From NCBI GenBank assembly GCA_965218775.1, contig CBDCLS010000006.1, positions 2,852,001-2,916,000 of the forward strand: DNA of 64,000 nucleotides, in the 5' to 3' direction. The position numbers and the translations under genes were made by a program. Below, piece by piece: positions 9,061 to 17,382 of this stretch. The notes under the pieces were generated by a model. That model saw only the letters and a program-made list of their open reading frames with translations. It searched no databases and was not told the origin of the DNA. How positions within the stretch are numbered: the first letter of the stretch is position 1; each line of letters begins with the position of its first letter. This stretch comes from CAUZIZ01 sp965218775 (lineage in GTDB: Bacteria; Acidobacteriota; UBA6911; RPQK01; JAJDTT01).

Positions 9061-9166
9061 GGTTCGACCTTTTTGGATGAAGCACGTAGCATACCTCGCA
9101 GTCGGATTCTGAGACTCGGACTGGCTACCGATTGAACAATCAGTTTTCTTCAAAGGAGCCTGAGAC

Positions 9167-10108
9167 ATGAATCGTCGAACTTTTCTAGGAGCGGGACTAG
9201 TAATGGGCGCGAGTCCCGGTTCGGTAGAGACAAGGCCCGAGGGCCGTCCTCCATCGGAGCAACGAAGTCCGCGCGCCTCCCGAAGAATCGCGGATGAAGC
9301 CTTTGGGAACTCTGACTACGATGCCATCTGGTACCTGGTCAACGTGGGTTTTCTGATCCGCTTGCAGGGAAGCTTCATCTTGCTGGACCCGATCTTCAGC
9401 GGAGACAATCCTGAGTACATCCAAACGAGAGAGAAGTATCAAGCCACGGGCCGGCCACAGGTTGAGGTAAAGCACTACGATCTGGAACAGATATATACAC
9501 AACCGTCTCACTTCCCGCTGCGGGCCGATGAAGTGAAGAAGGCCGATGTGGTCTTGCTCACCCATGAACATACCGACCACTGTGACCCCAGAGAGATCCA
9601 GAAGATTGCCCATTTGAAGCCCAAGATCATCGCCTCCAAAGCCTGCCACAAAGACCTGCTGAAGCAAGGAGTCGCGGCGGAACTGCTGGTCGAAGCAAGC
9701 TACGGATCCGCCTTCGATTTCGAGAACTTTTCGATCGAAATCCAGTATTCCGATCATTCGCCTGGTGCCTGTGGTTTCCTGATCAAGACCCCATACGGGA
9801 ACATCTACCATCCTGGCGACAACAGGTTCGACCACGAGCGGAAGAATGAGATGTGCAATCTGGACGTCGACTATCTGCTCTTGCCCATCAACGACACCAA
9901 CTTCGGCGTAGGTTTCGCGGCACTACTCACCCAGATTCTGCAGCCCCGGGTTGTGATCCCATGTCACTTCGGCTTCTTCTATCCTCCGGTGCGCTCGCAG
10001 GGAGGACACCCCGCCGAGTACGTCACGGCCATTGCCGCCCGCAACTACCACATTCCGAATACGGACATCGTGATCTTGAAGCCAGGTGGGAAATATGTGT
10101 TGGTGTAG
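9167..10108 (+). CDS. Tat-exported metallo-beta-lactamase-fold hydrolase (UlaG-like)
   Basis: The 313-residue product begins MNRRTFLGAG, a twin-arginine signal, so it is likely folded with metal before export. The metal site motif THEHTDHCD (His133, His135, Asp137, His138) is complete. Later ligands appear in YHPGDNRFD and in IPCHFGFF near the C-terminus. This arrangement is typical of the UlaG/RNase Z-like L-ascorbate lactonase group; the true substrate is unknown. An AAAGGAG sits 9 bp ahead of the ATG. The IS256 copy lies just upstream, and repeat R3a follows the stop. Confidence 0.85.
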   Translation: MNRRTFLGAGLVMGASPGSVETRPEGRPPSEQRSPRASRRIADEAFGNSDYDAIWYLVNVGFLIRLQGSFILLDPIFSGDNPEYIQTREKYQATGRPQVEVKHYDLEQIYTQPSHFPLRADEVKKADVVLLTHEHTDHCDPREIQKIAHLKPKIIASKACHKDLLKQGVAAELLVEASYGSAFDFENFSIEIQYSDHSPGACGFLIKTPYGNIYHPGDNRFDHERKNEMCNLDVDYLLLPINDTNFGVGFAALLTQILQPRVVIPCHFGFFYPPVRSQGGHPAEYVTAIAARNYHIPNTDIVILKPGGKYVLV

Positions 10109-10115
10109 CTGGAGG

Positions 10116-10352
10116 AATCCCAAGATACAAGATACAAGAGACAAGATACAAACAAATCTCAAAGCCCAAGCACCAAGATACAAACGATCCGGAGATCGCG
10201 ACGGTATCGATTCGGGCGATGGAATTTAGAGAGGGAGTCAAGTTGAGGAAGTCTGTCACCCGGGCACATCAGGGCTCAACTCCATATCGCTTGAGATTTG
10301 GTGCTTGGAATTTGGGTTCTGTTTGTATCTTGTCTCTTGTATCTTGGGATTT
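10116..10352. repeat. R3 low-complexity palindrome, copy a
   Basis: The left arm (10116-10176) is made of CAAGATA/CAAGAGA/CAAACAA heptamers followed by CCCAAGCACCAA. The right arm (10291-10352) is its near-complement, ending TCTTGTATCTTGGGATT. The loop between is about 115 bp and non-coding. The right arm runs into the start of the amidohydrolase gene and creates a false N-terminal extension of 18 codons. Confidence 0.85.
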
Positions 10353-10358
10353 TCTTCC

Positions 10359-11480
10359 ATGATTGTCGATTCCCACGTCTATTGTTTTCCCTCCGCAGAT
10401 CAGCCTGCGGGGCACTCCAACGGAAAAGAGCACCTGAAATGGCTACAGATGGCGCATGCGGGACACCATCAACCCGCCTGGAGAGTCCGGGATCGGGCCG
10501 CTGCATCCTCGGGGCCCCTGGCTCCTCCGGGACTCGATCAGCGGCTTGATCTGCCGGATGTGGATTTCAGGGTCGATCACGACCGCGGTCGGGTTGTCTG
10601 GACGGTCGACGGCGAGGATTACAGCAAGCAGTTCTACCCTCCGAACCTGAAGCATCTCGAGTACACCGCCCACAGTCTGATCGCCGAGATGGACTACGCT
10701 GGCGTCGATGCAGCTCTGCTGCACACCGATCCCATGTTGGGTCGCGATGTTGCCTACCTGGCGGAGTGCGTGCGGCTCTATCCGGATCGTTTGCGATCCA
10801 TGGCGCCAGTCGACGAGTGGCGTCTGAGAAGCGAGACCGATTCTGCGATCGAGGAGCTCGAGAGGGGGATCACCCACTTTGGACTCCATGCGATCAAGTT
10901 CATTCCTCCACTGGCCTACCTGGAGGGCAGTGACCCCTGGGACGATGGTCCTTTTCGCCCTTTCTGGGAAGCCGCCGCAGAGTTGGGCGTACCGGTGTTT
11001 TTCACTCTGGGGACGGACCCCAGGGAGCTGTCCGAAGAGCTAAGCCAGCAGGAACAGCAGCAGGGGTATCTTGACCAGCTCAAGATTCTGATGCGGTGGA
11101 TGGAACGCTATCCCGACGTGATCTGCAGCCTCACACACGGCTTCCCCTGGAGGGTATTTGTAGATGGCAACCGGATCACCCTTCCGGAAGCCATCTGGGA
11201 GCCTTTCCGCAACCCCCGGTGCCACCTCGAGGTCAGCTTCCCAGTCCGCCTGGGAGACCTGTTCGACTTCCCCTACCGCGAGGTCTGGTCCACCTTGGAG
11301 ACGATGTCCCGCAAAATCGGCCCGGGCCAACTCCTCTGGGGAACCGACATGCCCTTCCAGAACAGGTTCTGCACCTATCGGCAGTCGCGCGACTGGATCG
11401 AGAAATATTGCGACTTCCTGAGTCCGGAAGATCTCGCTCAGATCATGGGGGGCACGGCGGCCAGGATTCTCAACCTGTGA
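10359..11480 (+). CDS. Amidohydrolase-2 family (TIM-barrel) protein
   Basis: The 373-residue product resembles the ACMSD/Amidohydro_2 group. Supporting stretches are the N-terminal MIVDSHVYCF, AALLHTDPMLG, FGLHAIKFIPP, SLTHGFPWR and the late LLWGTDMPFQNRFCTY with the family aspartate. The usual first metal motif HxH reads HVY here, so the metal site may be altered or mononuclear. The ATG at 10359 is chosen because 18 upstream in-frame codons lie in the R3a arm. The reaction is not identified; a decarboxylase or hydrolase on a carboxylic substrate would fit the family. Confidence 0.75.
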   Translation: MIVDSHVYCFPSADQPAGHSNGKEHLKWLQMAHAGHHQPAWRVRDRAAASSGPLAPPGLDQRLDLPDVDFRVDHDRGRVVWTVDGEDYSKQFYPPNLKHLEYTAHSLIAEMDYAGVDAALLHTDPMLGRDVAYLAECVRLYPDRLRSMAPVDEWRLRSETDSAIEELERGITHFGLHAIKFIPPLAYLEGSDPWDDGPFRPFWEAAAELGVPVFFTLGTDPRELSEELSQQEQQQGYLDQLKILMRWMERYPDVICSLTHGFPWRVFVDGNRITLPEAIWEPFRNPRCHLEVSFPVRLGDLFDFPYREVWSTLETMSRKIGPGQLLWGTDMPFQNRFCTYRQSRDWIEKYCDFLSPEDLAQIMGGTAARILNL

Positions 11481-11520
11481 AACGTCTGAACGTCTGAACG
11501 TCGCACGTCGCACGTCGCTG
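11481..11520. repeat. Short tandem repeats after the amidohydrolase stop
   Basis: Directly after the TGA, AACGTCTG is repeated about twice and CGCACGT twice (40 bp of 7-8-bp units). The units resemble the low-complexity arms of R3 and R5, but no complementary arm is found nearby, so this may be a one-armed remnant. Confidence 0.6.
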
Positions 11521-11530
11521 GGCCGAGTCC

Positions 11531-11642
11531 AACAGAGCCGCGCACGAGTTGACTCGCTAGTAATATAATCCCAGGTTCCGAGGAGAGGGCGGACAGCAGC
11601 ACGATCTCCCCCATACCCACAAAAAGTCTTCCCGATTGATCC
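11531..11642 (+). repeat. R4 repeat, copy a
   Basis: Shares with the other three copies AACAGAGCCGCG, an ACGA-TTGACT stretch, TCC(G)AGGAGAG, GGACAGCAGCA and the end GATTGATCC. It lies between the convergent ends of the amidohydrolase and TRAP permease genes and is the most diverged copy. Confidence 0.75.
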
Positions 11643-11650
11643 CGACCGAT

Positions 11651-13546
11651 TCAGTCTGGTTCTCCACCCTCGCGCTGCAGGACCGAGACCCAGAAGCCAA
11701 ACAGGACAAGAAACGCGAGCGCCAGGAACCAGAGCAGGGATGCCGTAGGCGCGAAGATCAGCACCACGGATGCTAAAGCGATGGGCAGGCGCTCAACCAG
11801 AGTGAGACTTCGATTGAGATAACCTACCAGGGCCACTGCCCAACCGGCGCTGCCGGCCAACAGTGAAAGAAACGCTATCCCAACCCAGCCAAAAGCCCCC
11901 TGTCCCAATAGGCACTCGTCGAAAACGAAAGCAAAGGGGATCAAGAAAGACACGAAGCTGAGACGGCAGGCAAGGAGGCTTGTCCGCATGGTCTGGCTTC
12001 CCGCTATCCCCGCCGCAGTATAAGAAGCCAGTGCGACGGGAGGCGTGATCATGGACAAGACGCAGTAGTACATGACGAAGAAATGCGCCTGCATTTCCGA
12101 GATGTTCATTTCCAGGAGTGCTGGGACGAACAGAATGGCACCGATAATATAGGCTGCTACGGTCGGCAGACCTGTCCCCATGATCAGGCAACCCACCATG
12201 ATCAGGAGCATGGAGCCCAGCCAGGATCCATCTCCTCCGGCGATCAGCTGCGACGAAAACTTGAGAGCCAGATTGGACTGGATCGCGACCGCGATGATGA
12301 TGCCAATCGCCGCAATTGGTACCGCCACCTGACTGGCCTGTCTCGTTCCCTCGCTGAGAGCGCCGATCAGGCGGCGAAGGTTGAGTCGATTTCGGGGTTG
12401 CACCAAACCGATGACCAGGCAGGCTGCAGTAGCCGCCGTAGCGCTGTAGGTGGCCGAATAACCCGATAACAACAACAGCACCAGAAGGACGGCGGGAATC
12501 AGCAGGTAGAGGCGCCCCAGGATTGGAGGTTGGGTTCCAGTTGTCTCGTTCTGGACGGTTCCCACCCCAGTTTTGCGGGCGTCGAGATCAACCTGGACAA
12601 AGATGGTCGTGTAGAAGGCCAGGGCCGGTATGAGTCCAGCCAGTGCGACGCTGGTGTAGTCGGTCTGCAGCATTTCGGCGAGCAGGAAAGCGGCCACCCC
12701 CATGATTGGTGGCATCAACTGTCCACCGGTGGAGGAGACGGCCTCGATTGCAGCCGACTGTTCCCTGGAATAGCCTGCCTTCCGCATCAGGGGTATGGTG
12801 AACACACCGGTTGCGGCGACGTTGGCCACGGCACTCCCGCTGATGCTACCCATCAGGCTGCTTGAGACAACCGCGGCCTTGGCTGCACCGGCACGGTGCC
12901 TTCCGCTGAATCTGAGCCCGATGTCGATGAAGAGTTGACTTCCCCCGATCGAAGAGTAGACCGCACCGAAAACGATGAAGTAGAAGACGAACTGAAGCGA
13001 GGTCTGCGTGGTGATTCCCAGGACGCCATTCAGTGACATGGTGAGGATCTCAACGGCCTGACCCAGGCTGAACCCTGAAAAGCTCAGCCAGCCTGGAACC
13101 CACTTTCCCACGAAGGCATAGCCCAGAAAGAGCAGCAGGATCGTCAACAGCGACCAGCCTACGGCTCGTCGGACGGCTTCCAGGAGCACCGTCAGAAGCA
13201 AGATGCCGAGACAGATATCGACGACCTCGACAGGATCGATCCCCTCCATGCGTTCCGTCAGGCGGGTGGAGGAGAGCAGGTAGTAGGCCCCACCGGCACA
13301 CGTGGCCGCTGTCAGGAAAGAGTCGATGACCACTCCCCAGGCACGTCCCAGCCGTCTCGAGTTGAGCGGGTTCCAAAGAAAAAACAGGGCCAGCGCCAGG
13401 ATCAGATGGAGGGGGCGCTGAACCAGGGGCGCTTGGGGATACCAGATGATATAGAGCTGGAAAACGAGCCAGGAGATCCCAAGGAGAGTGCGGAACCAGT
13501 GAACGACCCCTCCGAATCGTGTCTGCTCCCCTGGGGTCAGAGCCAT
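11651..13546 (-). CDS. TAXI-TRAP transporter fused permease (DctQ-M type)
   Basis: The 631-residue inner-membrane protein combines the small four-segment and large twelve-segment TRAP permease parts in one chain, as in the TAXI subfamily. Recognisable family stretches are SSSLMGSISGSAVANVAATGVFTIP, SSTGGQLMPPIMG and MGTGLPTVAAYI in the substrate-conducting half, each very characteristic of DctM. It would import a small organic acid using a sodium or proton gradient together with the binding protein. Its start overlaps the end of the upstream binding-protein gene by 10 bp, indicating coupled translation. Confidence 0.92.
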   Translation of the reverse strand: MALTPGEQTRFGGVVHWFRTLLGISWLVFQLYIIWYPQAPLVQRPLHLILALALFFLWNPLNSRRLGRAWGVVIDSFLTAATCAGGAYYLLSSTRLTERMEGIDPVEVVDICLGILLLTVLLEAVRRAVGWSLLTILLLFLGYAFVGKWVPGWLSFSGFSLGQAVEILTMSLNGVLGITTQTSLQFVFYFIVFGAVYSSIGGSQLFIDIGLRFSGRHRAGAAKAAVVSSSLMGSISGSAVANVAATGVFTIPLMRKAGYSREQSAAIEAVSSTGGQLMPPIMGVAAFLLAEMLQTDYTSVALAGLIPALAFYTTIFVQVDLDARKTGVGTVQNETTGTQPPILGRLYLLIPAVLLVLLLLSGYSATYSATAATAACLVIGLVQPRNRLNLRRLIGALSEGTRQASQVAVPIAAIGIIIAVAIQSNLALKFSSQLIAGGDGSWLGSMLLIMVGCLIMGTGLPTVAAYIIGAILFVPALLEMNISEMQAHFFVMYYCVLSMITPPVALASYTAAGIAGSQTMRTSLLACRLSFVSFLIPFAFVFDECLLGQGAFGWVGIAFLSLLAGSAGWAVALVGYLNRSLTLVERLPIALASVVLIFAPTASLLWFLALAFLVLFGFWVSVLQREGGEPD

Positions 13547-14538
13547 CCCTTTTCTCGGTAGTAGCGCTGGGCTCCAGGATGAAGCGGGATGCCAGTCTTC
13601 TCAATTGAACCGGATTGGCTCGGCTCGAAATTGATCCAGGCTTTGTGGGCCCTTGCCATCCGGTCTTTGTTCTCGCAAATCGTCTTGGTAATCAAGTAGG
13701 CAAGATCGGAAGAAAGAGCCTGGTGGGTAATCACGACCGTCCCCAACTCGACGGCTTGAGTCGGGCCTGATTGTCCCTTGAACCACTGCGGCATGGGGCT
13801 CGAATTGATACCGCGCTCTGAGAGTTTGTTCAAGACGCTCCTGGGAAGGTCAATGAAGCGGACGTCAACCGTTCGACTGACTTCGGTAACGGCTGGATGT
13901 CCTAGGAGGGCTGTTTCGAAGTAGAGGTCGGCACCTCCATCTCTGAACAGGCTGGGAATCTGGTTGGCCGTCACCTGAATGATCCTTCCTCCGCTGGATT
14001 CGATCCGTTCTCGGCTGGTTCCCAGAAGCTCGAAGATGAGATCGACCAACAGTGGAACCGAGCTTCCTTGGGGTTTCATCACCACCCGGATGGGTTGATC
14101 GGAGAGCAGTGCCTGCTCCAGGGTGTGGTGGCCGGTTCGATCGATATACTCCTGGTGTAGGATGGCCGTCACCCAGACCGAGTTCAATCCTCCCACCAGG
14201 GCCCGGAGGTTCGGGTGTTTCTTGCCCTGGTAGACTCCGGGATCGCCATGATAGGCCCAGGCCGAAGTAAAGGTCTGAGCAAGAGCGATGGTTTCATCCC
14301 CACGCTCGACCAATATGGGATTGCCAACGCCTCCGCCTCGTGCGATGACCTCGACCCGGCTATTCTCGGGGAGGGCCTCCTGCAGCAAGCTGGCCAGAGT
14401 CGCTCCAAAGACGTACCAGGAGGTGCCGGGCGCCATGGCGCCTATGCTGATCTCGAGCCGCTCTTGTGTTGTCCCGCAGGATCCTGCTAGGCCTGCCAGG
14501 ACGAGTAATGCCACCAATAGCAGCCTTCTAGCTCGCAT
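13537..14538 (-). CDS. TAXI-family TRAP solute-binding lipoprotein
   Basis: The 333-residue binding protein starts MRARRLLLV and has a lipobox GLAGSC with Cys21, so it is likely a lipid-anchored periplasmic receptor. ISIGAMAPGTSWYVFGATLASLL matches the TAXI N-terminal motif, and YREKGWL is a typical ending. A GAGGG lies 6-10 bp before this ATG, so a start 17 codons further upstream (14589) was not used. The ligand is not predictable; glutamate or other carboxylates are known for relatives. It forms an operon with the fused permease. Confidence 0.88.
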   Translation of the reverse strand: MRARRLLLVALLVLAGLAGSCGTTQERLEISIGAMAPGTSWYVFGATLASLLQEALPENSRVEVIARGGGVGNPILVERGDETIALAQTFTSAWAYHGDPGVYQGKKHPNLRALVGGLNSVWVTAILHQEYIDRTGHHTLEQALLSDQPIRVVMKPQGSSVPLLVDLIFELLGTSRERIESSGGRIIQVTANQIPSLFRDGGADLYFETALLGHPAVTEVSRTVDVRFIDLPRSVLNKLSERGINSSPMPQWFKGQSGPTQAVELGTVVITHQALSSDLAYLITKTICENKDRMARAHKAWINFEPSQSGSIEKTGIPLHPGAQRYYREKGWL

Positions 14539-14605
14539 TTCTTTCCCTCGTCTCACTTTCGGTTGTTTCTTACCACAACGACACGACAAGCACGATGTCT
14601 ATCTT

Positions 14606-14877
14606 AGTACACGATTCCATAAATACGGTGACGTTTGCAGATGGGGCTTGTGAGGCGAGATCAAGGCGAGAGGAGGAAGTCGATGCTTGGTCATCTTCGA
14701 CGACGACCAACGCAGAGATCGTCCACAACCCCCATCTGCCCTTCGGGTGGCGACGGGACGAGCCGATTCCTTTGTCGCTCCTCCTCCACTATGAAAGACA
14801 TGGCGTTCGTCGTCGCTTCGCGGACTCGACCCGTCACGCTCGCCACAAACGTCACCGTATTTATGGAACCGTGTACT
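14606..14877 (+). repeat. R1 repeat, copy C (complete)
   Basis: A 272-bp element with 32-bp arms (AGTACACGATTCC... at 14606 and its complement ending 14877) carrying one mismatch. The conserved core begins GCAGATGGGG at 14637 and pairs with CCCCCATCTGC. Unlike copies B, D and E the flanks are not CTAG: left is CTTA and right is TTAC. It lies between the 3' side of polB and the TRAP binding protein, 3 bp from R2a. Confidence 0.9.
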
Positions 14878-14880
14878 TAC

Positions 14881-14961
14881 GTAGCTTTGGCCTCCAGGCC
14901 GAAGTCTCAATTCTTTTCGAGCCTTTGACTCGACGGACGGCGGCCTGGAGACCACCGCTAC
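14881..14961. repeat. R2 hairpin repeat, copy a
   Basis: An 81-bp element. The outer stem pairs GTAGCTTTGGCCTCCAGGCC with GGCCTGGAGACCACCGCTAC. An inner hairpin TCGAGCC...GACTCGA (variant of GAGCCAAAGGCTC) fills the middle. It sits between R1-C and the end of polB. Confidence 0.85.
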
Positions 14962-14974
14962 GAAGATCCGTTTC

Positions 14975-17284
14975 TCAAAAAAGCTCCAGTTGCCGGTCGT
15001 CGCCGATGACCTTGGCGAAGTCCAGGCCGAGAAGCTTCAACAAGGGTTCTGCGACCGGACGGATCTGTTTCTGGACGTAGTGCTCATGATCGATCGGGCT
15101 CTCCAGCTTTTGGATCGGCTCGGGGCCGTTGTAGGTCATGTAGTAGGAAATCAGGCGGCCTGATCGATGGTCCATCTTGCGTGCGGCTGCGACGTGCGGC
15201 GGGTTGTGACTGTAGTCGCTCAAATCCTTGCGTAGCGCCTTGTGGTAGATCAACTGGTCGTCGAGGCGTGCCCGACGGATGTCGTCTACTACTTGCTTCA
15301 GATAGTCATCCAAGCGCTGCTCCGAGAAGAGTCGTCGGTAGAGTTCCTTCTGAACCTGTCGAGCAAGCTCGGTCCAGTCGCGGCGGACGACTTCCATTCC
15401 AGTAAAAACCAGGTCCTCTGAATCTCCCTCGCCCACCAGACCCACGTAGCGTTTTCGGGCTCCGACTCCCCCCTGTCGTGTCATGGGGATGTGGAGTTTT
15501 CGGTAGAGCTTCTCAAACTGCAGCGTCAGGTGACTCTCGACCCTCCAGGTCGTTTGAATATGAGTTGCCAGATCAGTGTTGAGGTTTTTCGCCAGGTCCT
15601 GACCGAGACCCAGAGCCTCTTGCGGCGGTCCCTTCTGGGAGAGCACGAAAAGGCTGTCGGTGTCGCCGTAGATGACCTGGTATCCGTAGGACTCGAGGCG
15701 CTGTTTCGACCACTGCAGTAGGGTGCGCCCAAAGCTGGTAATGGCGCCCGCCAGCTGGGGCGCATGAAAGCGACAGGCTGGCGTGCCGAGGACCCCGTAG
15801 AACGAATTCATGAGAATCTTTATGGCGTGGCTGGTCACGTGATCGCCGGAGGCCTTGGCGGCTTTACGGCGGGGAAGAAGCTCTTCCAGGAGCCGGGTCA
15901 GAACGCCGGTTTGACGCCGAAATGAAGCTCCATTGGGAGCGACAATCAAGTCTTCGCCGGGCTCGGGCTTTGGACGATAGCCGAGGGGATCGATTTCGAA
16001 GGTTCTGATAAGGCTGGGGTAGAGGCTCTCGAAGTCGAAGACCAGGACGTTTCGATAGAGTCCCGGTTCAGGCTGGATCACATGTCCGCCGGGATCAGAT
16101 CCGGCGCTGGCGGTCCCAGCGGTGCCGACGCTGCGGGCTACGATTTCGCGGCGGTGCAGCTGGTTGAGGTAGAGGAAGTCGAAGGCTGCGACCGAGCCCG
16201 CAATCCGATCGATAGGGAGTCCTGTGAGCAGACTCCGTTCAACCGCCAGCTCGATGAGCTTCAGCCGGTTCAGGATCTCCAGGACCAACCGGGCATCAGT
16301 TAGGTTATATTCGACCAGCCGAGCACGGTCGTGAAGGTAGTTGTCCAGGATGGTCTGGGCCCGGTTGCCACTCAAGGTCTTTCCTTCACCCAGAATCTCG
16401 CGGGCTACGAAGTCCAGCGAGTAGTGTTCCATCTTCACGAAGGATCCCCGGAGGAGATGGATGCCGTCGATTACCACCCTGCCTGTGATTGAGGCCTCGA
16501 AGGAACTCCAGGGGGAGCGGGAAGGACGAAGACGGAGAGGTCTTTGATCTCGTCCCAGAATAAGGGTGACCCCAGACGCACCGGCGAGGCGCTCCAGTAC
16601 CTTCAGGTCGAAGTCGATCACATTCCATCCGGTCAGGACATCGGGATCGAGCTCCTGTACTCTCGTTGCAAAGGCCCGCATTAGCTCATCTTGTCCCCGG
16701 AATGACTGGGTGCCCTCGGGAACCGGGTCATCGCTGGGATTGACGAGCAGCACCTCAGAGGCCCCACAGCCATACAGGGCGATGGAGAATAGGCGCCGCG
16801 CTTCCGGATCCGTCTCGATGTCGATGGAAAGTACCGACAGTTCAGGAGCCCAGCGTTTGGGCTGGACTTCAGGGTTGTCGTAGATATGAGCCCCACCGGG
16901 CTGCTGCCGTCCAGCAGAACTGATTTCCAAGGAGCCCCGAATCCCGCGATCGATGAGGAAGCGCATGGCAAAGCGCACATCCGCCTCGTAGCAGCGAATG
17001 CCCTGGCGGATCAGGTGATCGCGTAGCGGAGGTGTGTCCGAGGGTAGACGAAGGTTCACTCTCGTGACCGGCTTCCCATCGAGTGTCCGCCGCCCTGAGG
17101 GAGCCAGATCGATCGTCGCCAGATTACGGGCTCGTTCGACTTCCCGAGATTCAATGTAGAAGTGGGGAATCTCCCGATCATCTCTTATCAGGAAGGCCCC
17201 GCCAGTCTCCAGGCGACCGTAGAGATGGATGACGGGGAGATTCCTCTCGATCTGGTAGGTGGGTTGAAGAATGAAACCGCGCAC
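14975..17284 (-). CDS. polB: Family B DNA polymerase (DNA polymerase II-like)
   Basis: The 769-residue polymerase is close in length to E. coli Pol II. The proofreading exonuclease shows DIET (155-158), TGWNVIDFD (218-226) and YNLTDARL (326-333). The polymerase shows motif A FDFESLYPS (416-424), motif B KILMNSFYG (489-497) and motif C YGDTDS (539-544). All catalytic acidic residues are present. In bacteria this enzyme serves replication restart and translesion synthesis, often under SOS control; no clear LexA box was recognised here. The gene stands alone and is followed by R2a and R1-C. Confidence 0.95.
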   Translation of the reverse strand: MRGFILQPTYQIERNLPVIHLYGRLETGGAFLIRDDREIPHFYIESREVERARNLATIDLAPSGRRTLDGKPVTRVNLRLPSDTPPLRDHLIRQGIRCYEADVRFAMRFLIDRGIRGSLEISSAGRQQPGGAHIYDNPEVQPKRWAPELSVLSIDIETDPEARRLFSIALYGCGASEVLLVNPSDDPVPEGTQSFRGQDELMRAFATRVQELDPDVLTGWNVIDFDLKVLERLAGASGVTLILGRDQRPLRLRPSRSPWSSFEASITGRVVIDGIHLLRGSFVKMEHYSLDFVAREILGEGKTLSGNRAQTILDNYLHDRARLVEYNLTDARLVLEILNRLKLIELAVERSLLTGLPIDRIAGSVAAFDFLYLNQLHRREIVARSVGTAGTASAGSDPGGHVIQPEPGLYRNVLVFDFESLYPSLIRTFEIDPLGYRPKPEPGEDLIVAPNGASFRRQTGVLTRLLEELLPRRKAAKASGDHVTSHAIKILMNSFYGVLGTPACRFHAPQLAGAITSFGRTLLQWSKQRLESYGYQVIYGDTDSLFVLSQKGPPQEALGLGQDLAKNLNTDLATHIQTTWRVESHLTLQFEKLYRKLHIPMTRQGGVGARKRYVGLVGEGDSEDLVFTGMEVVRRDWTELARQVQKELYRRLFSEQRLDDYLKQVVDDIRRARLDDQLIYHKALRKDLSDYSHNPPHVAAARKMDHRSGRLISYYMTYNGPEPIQKLESPIDHEHYVQKQIRPVAEPLLKLLGLDFAKVIGDDRQLELF

Positions 17285-17382
17285 CCGTGACTCCCTCTCA
17301 AGTTAGAGGCTACAAGCTGGGGTGCAGTTCCGCGGCCAGCTTCGCCAAAGTCAAGCGGCTTCCTGAGAACGCCGAAGCGAGG

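Noticed and set aside
9061..9067. Possible tRNA T-loop (GGTTCGA) near IS copy 1
   Set aside because: No acceptor or anticodon stem around it; it is the insertion target repeat.
10116..10176. CRISPR-like short repeats
   Set aside because: The heptamers are directly adjacent with no spacers, and a complementary arm follows; there are no cas genes.
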